Origin: Leptofilum sp965223525
Lineage (GTDB): Bacteria > Chloroflexota > Anaerolineae > Promineifilales > Promineifilaceae
Length of the DNA stretch: 64,000 nt
Assembly (NCBI RefSeq): GCF_965223525.1
Contig: NZ_OZ245005.1
Location: 1,860,001 to 1,924,000, forward strand
Reading direction: 5' to 3'
Both the position numbers and the translations under genes were made by a program. Position 1 is the first letter of the stretch, and each line of letters opens with the position of its first letter. Shown piece after piece: positions 8,714-16,723 of this stretch. The notes beneath the pieces were generated by a model. That model made no database searches. It was not told the origin of the DNA and saw only the letters and a program-made list of their open reading frames with translations.

Positions 8714-8749
8714 GCCAGTATGCCACCTACTCTGCCTCATTGGTTAACA
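8701..8749 (+). terminator. 14-bp perfect hairpin overlapping a stop codon
   Basis: TGTTAACCAATGAG (8701-8714) and CTCATTGGTTAACA (8736-8749) are perfect inverted repeats with a 21-base loop. The left arm contains the TGA stop (8711-8713) of the preceding gene. No U-tract follows, so it may be an RNA-stabilising structure or a recombination-related site rather than an intrinsic terminator. Confidence 0.5.
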
Positions 8750-8773
8750 TAGGTTCCAAACTTTCACCGGTAC

Positions 8774-8826
8774 AATAAGCGGTACGGCGAGACGCCGACC
8801 GCAGCCCGGTGAAGACCAAGCCGGAG
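8774..8826 (+). repeat. Accessory-patch repeat, copy A (53 bp)
   Basis: This 53-bp segment matches 9472-9524 with 4 mismatches. Its core CGGCGAGACGCCGACCG can fold as a small hairpin (GGCG-AGA-CGCC). It sits about 60 bp after one stop codon and 38 bp before the next start, so it separates two accessory genes, as recombination sites do between gene cassettes. Confidence 0.75.
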
Positions 8827-8864
8827 TGGAGCGCGAGAAACGCACTAAGGATTGATATTGCCTC

Positions 8865-9431
8865 ATGACTAATATTTTGGATTGGAACAGCAATCGTGAT
8901 ATGTGGATTCGCGTCCTTAAGAAGCAGTCGGGTAAAAGCCTAGACCAGTGGAATAAGCGCGTACGCAACAAAAATTTTAAGGATGAGAACGGTTTGCGTG
9001 CTTGGCTAACCGAGCAGGGGGTGACAGGATATGCAGCAAACCTGCTCGTGATGGAGCGGTTCGGTTACCCTGACTGGGTTAGTGCCTCTGCTGATGAATT
9101 GGTTGAAGGTCAGTATTCAGATCGCCCACATTTGCGTCCTATCTATGATGCAATCATCAGTGCTGTGTCAGAATTTGGCGAATTTACCATCCAGACGCGC
9201 AAAACGTATGTTTCGCTCCTGACTTCTCGACGGACGTTTGCACGTGTGCGACCCTCTACTAAAAATCGCGTTGATGTTGGTCTGCGTCTTGAAGGGCAAC
9301 CGCCTGGCGGGCGCCTCCGACCTTGTAAAATGCAGGAAACGATGCAAGTCCAGATTGGCCTTACCTCATTGGATGAATTAGATACCGATGCAATTAACTG
9401 GCTACGACTGGCCTATGAGGAGAATTCCTAG
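8865..9431 (+). CDS. DUF4287 plus DUF5655 domain protein
   Basis: The 188-residue protein has an N-terminal DUF4287-like part (residues ~15-65: GKSLDQWNKRV ... GLRAWLTEQGVTGYAANLLV). A C-terminal DUF5655-like part follows (residues ~85-185: IYDAIISAV ... TRKTYVSLLTSRRTFARV ... NRVDVGLRL). DUF5655 is found alone or with nucleases and is often carried on mobile cassettes. Its biochemical role is unknown. The two copies of the 53-bp repeat flank the gene on both sides, which suggests that it moves as a unit (inference). Confidence 0.75.
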   Translation: MTNILDWNSNRDMWIRVLKKQSGKSLDQWNKRVRNKNFKDENGLRAWLTEQGVTGYAANLLVMERFGYPDWVSASADELVEGQYSDRPHLRPIYDAIISAVSEFGEFTIQTRKTYVSLLTSRRTFARVRPSTKNRVDVGLRLEGQPPGGRLRPCKMQETMQVQIGLTSLDELDTDAINWLRLAYEENS

Positions 9432-9471
9432 GATGGTTTTTAACACTGAATGTGGGGGGAGCAGTAAAGCG

Positions 9472-9524
9472 AATAAGTGGTGCGGCGAGACGCCGACCGC
9501 AGCCCTGTGAAGACCACGCCGGAG
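9472..9524 (+). repeat. Accessory-patch repeat, copy B (53 bp)
   Basis: Second copy of the 8774-8826 repeat. It begins 41 bp after the DUF5655 stop. Downstream, at 9576-9592, comes AACGTTAGCC, which partly resembles the GTTRRRY right end of an integron attC site. The next gene starts at 9608. Confidence 0.75.
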
Positions 9525-9607
9525 CAAGGTATGGAGTGCGATTCGGCCAAAAAACGGCCTCACGCCTCATGCAAAACGTTAGCCCTCAGGTAAGGAGGTA
9601 AGGAGAG

Positions 9608-10192
9608 ATGATGAGCAGCTCTGAAGAATGGAGTTCGAGAAAAGCATGGCGTCAATTTCGATTGGAAGCAGAAACAGCAAAACATTATCCGAGTTCATAT
9701 GCTTTATATTTAGGTCAAACTCATAGAGATATTTTGCTTGAGCAATTGCTTCCAACGTTACTATATATAAAAGCGGCTTGTATTTTGGATGATTCGTTGT
9801 CTGTTTGGTTGGGTGATAATGGCCATGTGTTGAAGAAGCCATATAGAAACGATTTTAATGGTCGGATTTGCTACATCGCAGACAATTCGCTCTATGCAAA
9901 TACCGAGGATTTGCACGCCATAAGAAAAAGGAGAAATGGATACGCACATCAGCCTGGTGCAGTTTCGGACTGGGCTGAATTGGAGTCTGATATAGAAGCT
10001 ATCGAGGAGTGTTTGGTTACGTTAGGCTTGGCGGTAGAAACAAAAAGTTTGAAATATTACGCAGAACGTTCCCAAATTCAAGGTTCGGATGATCCAAAAA
10101 TAGCTTTCACAAGGAGGTTTTCGTACGGTGTAAAGGAGGATGGAAAGATGGCTCTCGAAATTGCATGGGATCAAAACATATTAATTAAATGA
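9608..10192 (+). CDS. HEPN-like protein with an R-x4-H motif
   Basis: This 194-residue helical protein contains RNGYAH (R109 to H114), preceded by other basic residues. This is the R-x4-6-H signature of HEPN RNase folds, placed at the start of a helix after a charged turn, as in that family. The C-terminal ~60 residues are not recognised. HEPN proteins are frequent in toxin-antitoxin and antiphage systems, but no obvious antitoxin (MNT or similar) adjoins it. Two GGAGG-type sequences precede the tandem ATG codons (9608 or 9611). The gene is AT-rich and lacks the ACGGCCGT palindrome, so it was probably acquired. Confidence 0.55.
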   Translation: MMSSSEEWSSRKAWRQFRLEAETAKHYPSSYALYLGQTHRDILLEQLLPTLLYIKAACILDDSLSVWLGDNGHVLKKPYRNDFNGRICYIADNSLYANTEDLHAIRKRRNGYAHQPGAVSDWAELESDIEAIEECLVTLGLAVETKSLKYYAERSQIQGSDDPKIAFTRRFSYGVKEDGKMALEIAWDQNILIK

Positions 10193-10244
10193 ATAGAGGG
10201 CTAATAGGCGTTAGATTGCTAAGAAATATTATCGGCTAATAAAC

Positions 10245-11009
10245 ATGTCAAGGAAACAAACACCAAAACCAATTCAGACAGAGGTACTCACTAAGAGTAA
10301 AAGACGTTGTTGTGTCTGTTTTGGATTAAACGGTGATCTTGACATTAAAAAAGGTCAAATTGCACACCTAGACCATAATCCAAACAACAATAATCCAAAC
10401 AATCTTGCGTTTCTTTGCTTAGACCATCATGATGAGTACGATTCAAAATCCAGCCAAACTAAATCTTTGCTAGATACTGAAGTAAAAAAATATCGACTGG
10501 ATCTCTATCACTATTGGGAAACTCCTCAGAAAAGCTCCCCTTCTGAAATCAAACACGACATTTTACAAAAGTTATCATTGCTGCCTCATTCATGGAAAAA
10601 TGAGTACATGTCACTTTACCCAGGACAATTTCGGGAAGGAACATTTGAACGTAAAAGAAAATATACTGATGTTTGGGACATGTTTTCTGACGTAATTTCG
10701 CACAATTATTCTGATAATGAGTGGAAAAAGTACTCAAACCTTTTCATTTCAAGTTTACCAATACTAATTGATAAATTGGAAAGAACTATACTAATATGGG
10801 GAGGGTATTTAAATGCTCATACCAAACACTTAGTATTCAAGCTCTGTTCGCGGCTAGAAATTCAAGTTCGTTCATATTCTGTCATAGTATTTCTATCTAA
10901 ACAAAGTGTAAACGTTGAGTTAATATTCAACCAACAGTTTATTGACACTCTAGGTATGCTCGGTGAGTTTTCAAGAGAAATGAAAAGACAACGAGATAAC
11001 GCAATCTAA
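10245..11009 (+). CDS. HNH-endonuclease-like protein with an unknown C-terminal domain
   Basis: The 254-residue protein begins with a Lys/Arg-rich segment and a CxxC knuckle (C22-C25). Then come QIAHLDHNPNNNNPNNLAFL and CLDHHDEYD, which give the His, Asn and His positions of an HNH nuclease within residues ~20-70. The remaining ~180 residues are not recognised and could be a target-recognition or regulatory part. It is strongly AT-rich compared with the window. The sequence GTTAGAT stands 30 bp before the gene and its exact complement ATCTAAC overlaps the stop, a pairing expected of the two ends of an integron cassette, although no complete attC follows. Confidence 0.65.
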   Translation: MSRKQTPKPIQTEVLTKSKRRCCVCFGLNGDLDIKKGQIAHLDHNPNNNNPNNLAFLCLDHHDEYDSKSSQTKSLLDTEVKKYRLDLYHYWETPQKSSPSEIKHDILQKLSLLPHSWKNEYMSLYPGQFREGTFERKRKYTDVWDMFSDVISHNYSDNEWKKYSNLFISSLPILIDKLERTILIWGGYLNAHTKHLVFKLCSRLEIQVRSYSVIVFLSKQSVNVELIFNQQFIDTLGMLGEFSREMKRQRDNAI

Positions 11010-11109
11010 CAAAACCTTTTATTTAGAGCGCAAGACGCCCATTTGAGACAGACCGCAAGACGGCCGTTTTTTGTCCCCATTTTATTCCAGATCGGCCGCT
11101 TGGACGCTG

Positions 11110-12345
11110 TTACTGTGGAGGAATGTACAATTCCAACAAGGGAACATCTGACCCCAGAAGACCCACATAGACGGTGCCGTTGATGTCCTGACCAAAGGTT
11201 GTTAAGAAGCCGTCAGGCGCATCTGTTAAGTCCCCAACGATGTTCACCTGCCAGCTACCGTCAGAAAAAGATAATGCCTGAATTTCTCTCGTGCAGCCAT
11301 CTGCAAAGATTAGACTGCCCTTTAGGCTTAAATCGCCAGCAAAGCGGAAAAATTCCCCGGCAATGACTGAACAGCCTACCGAATAGGAATGAATTGGCTG
11401 ATCGAACGTTTTGTTGCAGTCACCGTCTGTAAATAAAACATCGGGCCCTTCCATGCAAGGCCAGCCAAAATTGCTGCCGTTATAACCAAAGGGGAGAATA
11501 TCAATCTCTTCCCAAGCACGATCGCCAACATCACCGATGTAGATATTGCCGGAAACCGGGTCTACTGCCATCCGCCAGGGATTACGCAGCCCTCTGGCCC
11601 ATGTTTCAACAGATACGGCCGTAGAAGCCATCATATCTTCATCAACTTGTTGCATGACCAAACTTTGTGCGGCCTGGCCAACATCAACATTGATCCTCAA
11701 TATCTTCCCTTTTTTTGAACCATCATCTTGGGCCAGCAGATTTTGTGAATCATCGCCGACGCCCATGTACAGATGTCCATCTTTGGGGTTAAATTCTAAT
11801 GCGCCGCCGTTGTGTATGGTGAAGTCCTGGACGATACTCATTAATATTTCTTCGCTGTCAGGGTCAGCCACATCAGGGTTGCCCGTCATCTGAAATTGAG
11901 ATAATCGCAGGATTGATTTATTGCTATCTTGGGGGAAGACGGCCGTATACGTCACATAAAAGTAGCCATTGGTGGCATATTCAGGATGAAACGCCAGGGC
12001 AAAGAGCCCCTGTTCCGCTCCACTATCCACCACGCGATCCTGTATATCTAGGAAAAGAGACGTGGTGCCATTGGGCTGCAAAATTCTAATGGTTCCGGCC
12101 AGTTCAGCGACAAAAAGTCGCTCATCACCAGCATGGGTAATATCGGTGACGTTGTTGAACGTGGCATTTGTGGGGATCATCTCGAATTCACGCGGTACTA
12201 TGATAAGCGGCAGGTAGGTGTTATTTGTGCTTCCTCCAGCCTGAGAAGCCGATGAAGTAGCGGGTGAAGAGAGAGCAGAACAAACGGCAAAAACGAGAAC
12301 AAAAATTGTTAAAAGTGCTAAATTCCTGCGGGCGGAATGACTCAT
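11110..12345 (-). CDS. PQQ-type sugar (glucose/sorbosone) dehydrogenase, exported
   Basis: The 411-residue protein has an N-terminal signal peptide (hydrophobic residues ~8-27). The rest is a six-bladed propeller of the soluble glucose dehydrogenase/GSDH family, with FHPEYATNGYFYVTYT, HNGGALEFNPKDGHLYMGVGD, ARGLRNPWRMAVDP and DVGDRAWEEIDI. These are the usual landmarks for the PQQ and Ca2+ site, including the catalytic His in the HNGG motif. It probably oxidises an aldose or sorbosone outside the membrane. The segment NTYLPLI lies just after the signal peptide. GGGGG precedes the start codon. Confidence 0.85.
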   Translation of the reverse strand: MSHSARRNLALLTIFVLVFAVCSALSSPATSSASQAGGSTNNTYLPLIIVPREFEMIPTNATFNNVTDITHAGDERLFVAELAGTIRILQPNGTTSLFLDIQDRVVDSGAEQGLFALAFHPEYATNGYFYVTYTAVFPQDSNKSILRLSQFQMTGNPDVADPDSEEILMSIVQDFTIHNGGALEFNPKDGHLYMGVGDDSQNLLAQDDGSKKGKILRINVDVGQAAQSLVMQQVDEDMMASTAVSVETWARGLRNPWRMAVDPVSGNIYIGDVGDRAWEEIDILPFGYNGSNFGWPCMEGPDVLFTDGDCNKTFDQPIHSYSVGCSVIAGEFFRFAGDLSLKGSLIFADGCTREIQALSFSDGSWQVNIVGDLTDAPDGFLTTFGQDINGTVYVGLLGSDVPLLELYIPPQ

Positions 12346-12446
12346 TTTATACCCCCATAACCTAAAATAAGTTGGACAGAGTAGTATGAAACACTGGACT
12401 TGCTTGCGGCAAATTGTAGCTAAAAAACGGTGGGCGGCAATTTTTT

Positions 12447-13073
12447 TTACGGCCGTATCAAATCCACATACACATCATCTAGCCAACGGTTTTGCGGGTG
12501 GACGACGCTGGGTTTGGGCTGCAAATTGGCCCAGAAGGGGGCAAAGGTGTGGTTGCGGTCGCTCAGGAGTGTCCAGCGGTCAGGTGTGTTCTCATGACAG
12601 TGCAGGTGAGCGTAATGGCGGGTTTTGCGCCAGCTTAGCCGCTCACTGGGTAGCCAGCCATCAATGTAGAGCGTAATTTGGGTGGGGTTTGGTAGCTGGT
12701 CGTATTCGGTGTAAGTGACTGGGTGGAAACGGCCGTTCACACTTCCTACCTCAAACGTCATCCCCCGGCTGAGCAGCGGCACAAACGGCAGCGAACTTTC
12801 GTCTGGCTGGCTAAAAATGTGGCTGTCCTGGTTTAGAATCGCTTCCCCAGCGGCCAGTTCGTTTTCGATTTTGCCCAGGTAGCAGTGGATGGTGAGTTGG
12901 GTGAGTCCGGTTTCTTCTTGAGCTTCACGCAGAACGGCCGTTTGCCAATCTTCCCCTTCATCCACCGTCCCTGCCGGAAGCTGCACCCCTGCCTGAGGAT
13001 GCTGAAACAGCAGCAGTTGTCGGCCCTTAGGGCGTTCACGGGTGATGAAGGCAGTGACTTTGTGGATAGTCAT
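12447..13073 (-). CDS. Nudix hydrolase
   Basis: The 208-residue protein has a complete Nudix box at residues 35-57 (G-x5-E-x7-REAQEETGL). The Glu cluster coordinates Mg2+ for hydrolysis of a nucleoside diphosphate linked to another group. The C-terminal ~80 residues (DGWLPSERLSWRKTRHYAHL) are an extension I cannot assign. It lies downstream of the YihY gene on the same strand, 61 bp away, with the ttgggtaa/ttacccaa inverted repeat (13090-13134) between them. The substrate is unknown. Confidence 0.85.
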   Translation of the reverse strand: MTIHKVTAFITRERPKGRQLLLFQHPQAGVQLPAGTVDEGEDWQTAVLREAQEETGLTQLTIHCYLGKIENELAAGEAILNQDSHIFSQPDESSLPFVPLLSRGMTFEVGSVNGRFHPVTYTEYDQLPNPTQITLYIDGWLPSERLSWRKTRHYAHLHCHENTPDRWTLLSDRNHTFAPFWANLQPKPSVVHPQNRWLDDVYVDLIRP

Positions 13074-13134
13074 TAAGGTAATCGAGTCATTGGGTAACTG
13101 GAGCGGCTAATTGCTCAATTACATAATTACCCAA

Positions 13135-14058
13135 TTACTTCTTCCGAAACTCCTCAGGGATGGGCATATTCACCTGAGAGTCCCGCCAGATGGCATTGTC
13201 GGCTGGTTTTAGGTGGGAGCCAAATTTATTGGCATACACCTGGGTAAATTCGGCACCAAACAAGAAGATTTGGGCAGAGTAGTAAATCCAAAGCATGATA
13301 AGCACCAGCGAACCCGCCGCACCGTAGGCAGACGTCGCTGACCCACGCGCCAAATAAAGCCCAATCAGAAAACGCCCCAGCATAAACAGTAAGGTGGTGA
13401 CAACGGCACCCATCATCACATCTTTCCAGGTCAGTTGGGCATCTGGCAGCACCTTGAACAAGAGGGCAAACATGATGGTGAGGATGATGAGGGAGGCCAG
13501 GAAGTTGATTTGGGGCAGCAACATGCCAATGCCCGGCAACCATTCGGCTAGTCTGTCACCAACGGCCGTAATTAGCGTGGTAATGATGAGTGAAAGCAAC
13601 AGCAGCAGCCCCACAATGAGCACCATCACAAACGTCAGGGAGCGGCTTTTGATAATGTTTAGAATCCCCTGTTTAGGGTCTGGTTGAATGCCCCAAACCA
13701 TGTTGAGGGTGCGTTGTAGCTGGAAAAATAGGTTCGATGCGCCTACAAGCAGCAATAAGCTGCCTAAAAGCGTGGCGATCGTGCTGGCTCCAGACATGCT
13801 GGCATTGTGAATGAGGTTTTCAATGACAACGGCCGTTTCCGTCCCCACCGTATCCCCAATTTGAGCCACAATCTGCCCTTCAACGGCCGCATCGCCAAAC
13901 ACAATCCCCGCTACCGCCACCGCAATGACCAGCAGCGGTGCCAAGGCAAAAAGCGTATGGTACGCTAATGCCGCCGCCAATAGCGACGCATTATCCCGCG
14001 ACCAGCCCTTTCCACTTTCCTTCAATAGCTCAAAAGTCCCCACAAAAAACTGTTTCAT
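13135..14058 (-). CDS. YihY/BrkB family membrane protein
   Basis: The protein has about 307 residues from the ATG at 14058; an upstream in-frame ATG at 14094 has no better ribosome site. Six membrane segments are visible, and the family hallmark SLLAAALAYHTLFALAPLLV lies near residues 25-45. Later segments GASNLFFQLQRTLNMVW and YGAAGSLVLIMLWIYYSAQI also match the family. YihY proteins were once called RNase BN, but they are now regarded as inner-membrane proteins of uncertain, possibly transport-related, function. The C-terminus is short and charged. Confidence 0.88.
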   Translation of the reverse strand: MKQFFVGTFELLKESGKGWSRDNASLLAAALAYHTLFALAPLLVIAVAVAGIVFGDAAVEGQIVAQIGDTVGTETAVVIENLIHNASMSGASTIATLLGSLLLLVGASNLFFQLQRTLNMVWGIQPDPKQGILNIIKSRSLTFVMVLIVGLLLLLSLIITTLITAVGDRLAEWLPGIGMLLPQINFLASLIILTIMFALLFKVLPDAQLTWKDVMMGAVVTTLLFMLGRFLIGLYLARGSATSAYGAAGSLVLIMLWIYYSAQIFLFGAEFTQVYANKFGSHLKPADNAIWRDSQVNMPIPEEFRKK

Positions 14059-14157
14059 GCCCCGAATCTTATTGGCATTGTGCCACAGATGCAACTAGGG
14101 ACAATTGCACATTCCCTATTGCGAAAGATAAATCTGCACCTATGCTAACTGGAATTC

Positions 14158-14175
14158 AGCCCACGAAGGTGGGCT
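14158..14175. repeat. Small 7-bp-stem hairpin
   Basis: AGCCCAC (14158-14164) and GTGGGCT (14169-14175) pair around a GAAG loop in the spacer upstream of the tRNA-Leu promoter. No U-run follows. It may be a short palindromic repeat unit. Confidence 0.45.
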
Positions 14176-14213
14176 TCGTAACTTGTTGCCGAGATTTTAA
14201 TCGCCAAGCTCGT

Positions 14214-14241
14214 TTGGCAATGACTTTTCCAGTGGTATAAT
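14214..14241 (+). promoter_or_regulatory. Promoter of tRNA-Leu
   Basis: TTGGCA (14214-14219), a 16-base spacer and a perfect TATAAT (14236-14241). The tRNA gene starts 13 bases downstream, which is a normal distance. Confidence 0.8.
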
Positions 14242-14253
14242 CGTACGCTTGCT

Positions 14254-14335
14254 GGGGATGTGGCGGAATTGGCAGACGCGCATGACTTAGAATCATGTGC
14301 CGCAAGGCGTGTGGGTTCGAGTCCCTCCATCCCCA
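14254..14335 (+). tRNA. tRNA-Leu (anticodon TAG)
   Basis: The 82-base gene folds as a class II tRNA with a long variable arm. The acceptor arms GGGGATG and CATCCCC pair, the D arm is GGCGGAATTGGCAGACGC, and the anticodon loop CTTAGAA gives TAG. The variable arm is TGCCGCAAGGCGT and the T arm is GGGTTCGAGTCC. CCA is not encoded. A strong promoter and an intrinsic terminator bracket it, so it is a single-gene unit. Confidence 0.95.
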
Positions 14336-14351
14336 CAATTAAGAGACCAAG

Positions 14352-14384
14352 AGCGTTGCTGCACAGGCAACGCTTTAATTTTTT
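14352..14384 (+). terminator. Intrinsic terminator after tRNA-Leu
   Basis: AGCGTTGC (14352-14359) pairs with GCAACGCT (14367-14374) around a 7-base loop, followed by TTAATTTTTT. It separates the tRNA from the trigger factor gene 12 bp further on. Confidence 0.85.
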
Positions 14385-14396
14385 GAGAGGTAAGTT

Positions 14397-15968
14397 GTGA
14401 CGTTAAATATTCAAACCGAACAAGATGATCAGCGGCAGCTCATGATGACCATCGAGGTCCCGGAGGAGCGCGTAGAAAAGCAGATGCGGCAAACCGCTCG
14501 CAAGCTGGCCAAAGAAGTCAGCATTCCCGGTTTCCGCCGAGGCAAAGTGCCTTACCAGGTGCTCCTCAAGCGCGTAGGCCGTGATGCCCTGCGTGCCGAA
14601 GCTGTTGAAGATATGCTGCAATCTGTTTTTACAGAAGCATTGGACGAAGTTGACCCTGACATTTATGCTCCAGCCAACTTTGATGATATGGAGATGGAGC
14701 CGCTGGTGCTTAAATTCACCATTCCGCTTACCCCAGAAGTGACGCTGGGCAATTACCGCGAACTGCGTAAAGAAATTGAGCCGATAGAAATTACTGAAGA
14801 AGCGATTGATGAAGCCCTGGAGCGCATTCAAGCTCAGCACCAGGAACTAGAAGATGCCGATCGCCCTGTAGAGCAGGGGGACATGGTAACGTTGAGCGGT
14901 AAGGGTGAACTGCTGCCCACCGATGAGGACGAGCCAGAGGAACCTGAGGCTGAAACCGAAGCCGACGATGAAGAAACGGCCGAATCCGAAGAAACTACTG
15001 AACACGAGCATCCCGAAGACAACATCATATTCAACAGTGAAAGCGTTGATTTAGTGATGGACGGCAAGCAGATTTTCTGGGGTGACGATTTTGTTGGCAA
15101 TATCATCGGCATGTCTGCTGGTGATGAAAAGACGTTTAGCGTCACCTTCCCCGATGAGTTTGAGGAAGAAGAATTAGCTGGGCGCGAAGCGACCTTCACC
15201 ATCAACGTTCTCAACGTGCGTAGCCGCAATCTGCCCCCACTGGACGATGAGTTGGCCAAGCTGGAAGGCACCTTTGAGACGCTTGATGAACTACGCGACT
15301 CGATCCGCCAGGAGTTGCAAAATAGTGCTGAAGGCGAAGCCAAAAATGCCCTGATTGAAGGCATGATTGACGACATGCTGGAAGATGCCGAACTGATTTA
15401 CCCGCCAGCGGCCGTTGAAACCGAAATTGATGGCATGGTGGACAATTTCAAAAATCAGGTAACGCGGTCTGGCTGGAGCTGGGAGGATTTCTTGCAGTTG
15501 CAAAGTACCGCCGAAGAAGATTTGCGCGAGAACTTCCGCGAAGGGGCTGAGGAACAGCTTAAGCGGCAGTTGGTATTGCGCCAGTTCATTTTCGATGAGA
15601 AGCTGCGCGTAAACGAAGATGATATTGAGGCAGCAATTGACGAGCGCGTGAGCCAGTTTAGCGATAATGAAGCACTTTTGGAAGGGATGCGTGACTACTA
15701 CAAGAGCGGCCCTGGTTTTGACATGCTAAGTGGCGAAGTGCTGATGGAAAAAGCATACGAGCGCGTTGAGGCCGTACTCTCCGGCAATGCGCCAGATTTG
15801 GCTGAGTTGGAAGCAGATGAAGCTGAATCTGATGAGGCTGACATTGCAGAAGATGATGAAGCGGTGGAAGAAACGGCCGTTTCTGAAGATGAATCCACAG
15901 AAGTAGAAGAACCAGATGAAGAAACCAAAGAACTTTCTGAAGAGGTAGAAGCAGCAGCAGAAGAATAA
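14397..15968 (+). CDS. tig: Trigger factor (ribosome-associated chaperone, peptidyl-prolyl isomerase)
   Basis: The 523-residue protein starts at a GTG codon preceded by GAGAGG. The ribosome-binding domain carries the family signature PGFRRGKVPYQVL (around residues 44-56). The FKBP-like isomerase domain follows (about 155-275) and a helical C-terminal chaperone domain after it (about 280-455). Two acidic additions stand out: an insertion of about 40 residues in the isomerase domain (about 180-220, mainly Glu/Asp) and a Glu/Asp-rich tail (about 465-523). Most trigger factors have about 430 residues. It binds nascent chains at the ribosome exit. clpP follows, a common arrangement. Confidence 0.95.
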   Translation: MTLNIQTEQDDQRQLMMTIEVPEERVEKQMRQTARKLAKEVSIPGFRRGKVPYQVLLKRVGRDALRAEAVEDMLQSVFTEALDEVDPDIYAPANFDDMEMEPLVLKFTIPLTPEVTLGNYRELRKEIEPIEITEEAIDEALERIQAQHQELEDADRPVEQGDMVTLSGKGELLPTDEDEPEEPEAETEADDEETAESEETTEHEHPEDNIIFNSESVDLVMDGKQIFWGDDFVGNIIGMSAGDEKTFSVTFPDEFEEEELAGREATFTINVLNVRSRNLPPLDDELAKLEGTFETLDELRDSIRQELQNSAEGEAKNALIEGMIDDMLEDAELIYPPAAVETEIDGMVDNFKNQVTRSGWSWEDFLQLQSTAEEDLRENFREGAEEQLKRQLVLRQFIFDEKLRVNEDDIEAAIDERVSQFSDNEALLEGMRDYYKSGPGFDMLSGEVLMEKAYERVEAVLSGNAPDLAELEADEAESDEADIAEDDEAVEETAVSEDESTEVEEPDEETKELSEEVEAAAEE

Positions 15969-16019
15969 CGTAAATCTAACGATAGCGGGCTACACTTCCC
16001 CCGCATTATTGTTGCAGTC

Positions 16020-16078
16020 AGACTTTTGAAGTTTTGCTCTAAATGCAACGAGTTCGCAAGAAAAAACTTCAAAAGTCT
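16020..16078. repeat. Inverted-repeat element, family 1 copy 1 (59 bp)
   Basis: AGACTTTTGAAGTTTT (16020-16035) pairs perfectly with its complement at 16063-16078 around a 27-base loop. It lies in the tig-clpP spacer. A second copy with identical arms is at 26211-26271. No U-tract follows on the plus strand. Confidence 0.8.
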
Positions 16079-16100
16079 CTGAGTAGGAGATAACAAACCC

Positions 16101-16700
16101 ATGATGAATTTGCCAACGTCGCTTGTCCCCATGGTGCTAGAATCAGACGGACGAGGTGAGCGTGCATACGATATTTTTTCTCTGCTTCTAAAAAACCGAA
16201 TCATTATGCTGGGTACGCCCATCAATGATCAAATTGCCAATTTGATTGTGGCCCAGCTACTTTATCTGGCGCGTGAAGATTCCAGCAAGCCAATTAGCAT
16301 GTACATAAACAGTCCAGGTGGCATGGTGTATTCTGGCTTGGCTATTTACGACACCATACAGCAGATTGAATGCCCGGTTTCTACCGTGGCGGTTGGGTTT
16401 ACGGCCAGCTTCGGCACGGTTTTGCTGACGGCAGGCACCAAAGGGATGCGCTACGCACTGCCCAACGCCACCATCCACATGCATCAGCCGCTTGGTGGGG
16501 CACAAGGGCAGGCTACAGACATTGAAATTCAGGCGCGTGAGATTTTGCGCTTGCGTACTTCTTTGAACAGCATCCTCTCTACCCACACTGGGCAGCCCAT
16601 TGAGCGTATCGAGGAAGATACTGACCGCGATATTTACATGGGTGCCGAAGAGGCAATGGCCTACGGTCTGGTGGATGAGGTGCTCGCCGGCACGGCGTAA
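16101..16700 (+). CDS. clpP: ATP-dependent Clp protease proteolytic subunit
   Basis: The 199-residue protein has the ClpP fold and the complete catalytic triad: Ser103 in GFTASFGTVLL, His128 in IHMHQPLGG and Asp177 in DRDIYM. It has the usual N-terminal SLVPMVLESDGRGERAYDI and INSPGG signatures. It forms a double heptamer that degrades proteins unfolded by ClpX or ClpA-type ATPases. clpX is not in the window. AGGAG precedes tandem ATG codons. Its spacer from tig holds a 59-bp inverted repeat, and a strong terminator follows. Confidence 0.96.
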   Translation: MMNLPTSLVPMVLESDGRGERAYDIFSLLLKNRIIMLGTPINDQIANLIVAQLLYLAREDSSKPISMYINSPGGMVYSGLAIYDTIQQIECPVSTVAVGFTASFGTVLLTAGTKGMRYALPNATIHMHQPLGGAQGQATDIEIQAREILRLRTSLNSILSTHTGQPIERIEEDTDRDIYMGAEEAMAYGLVDEVLAGTA

Positions 16701-16723
16701 ATTGCTAAATTGGACTTTTTTTG

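Noticed and set aside
8714..11050. A complete integron
   Set aside because: No integrase and no full attC pairs with consensus ends at each gene are visible. Only cassette-like spacing and partial core matches are seen, so I report it as a hypothesis.
14145..14338. Short minus-strand frames over the tRNA-Leu gene
   Set aside because: They arise from translating a tRNA; the tRNA, its promoter and its terminator explain the DNA.
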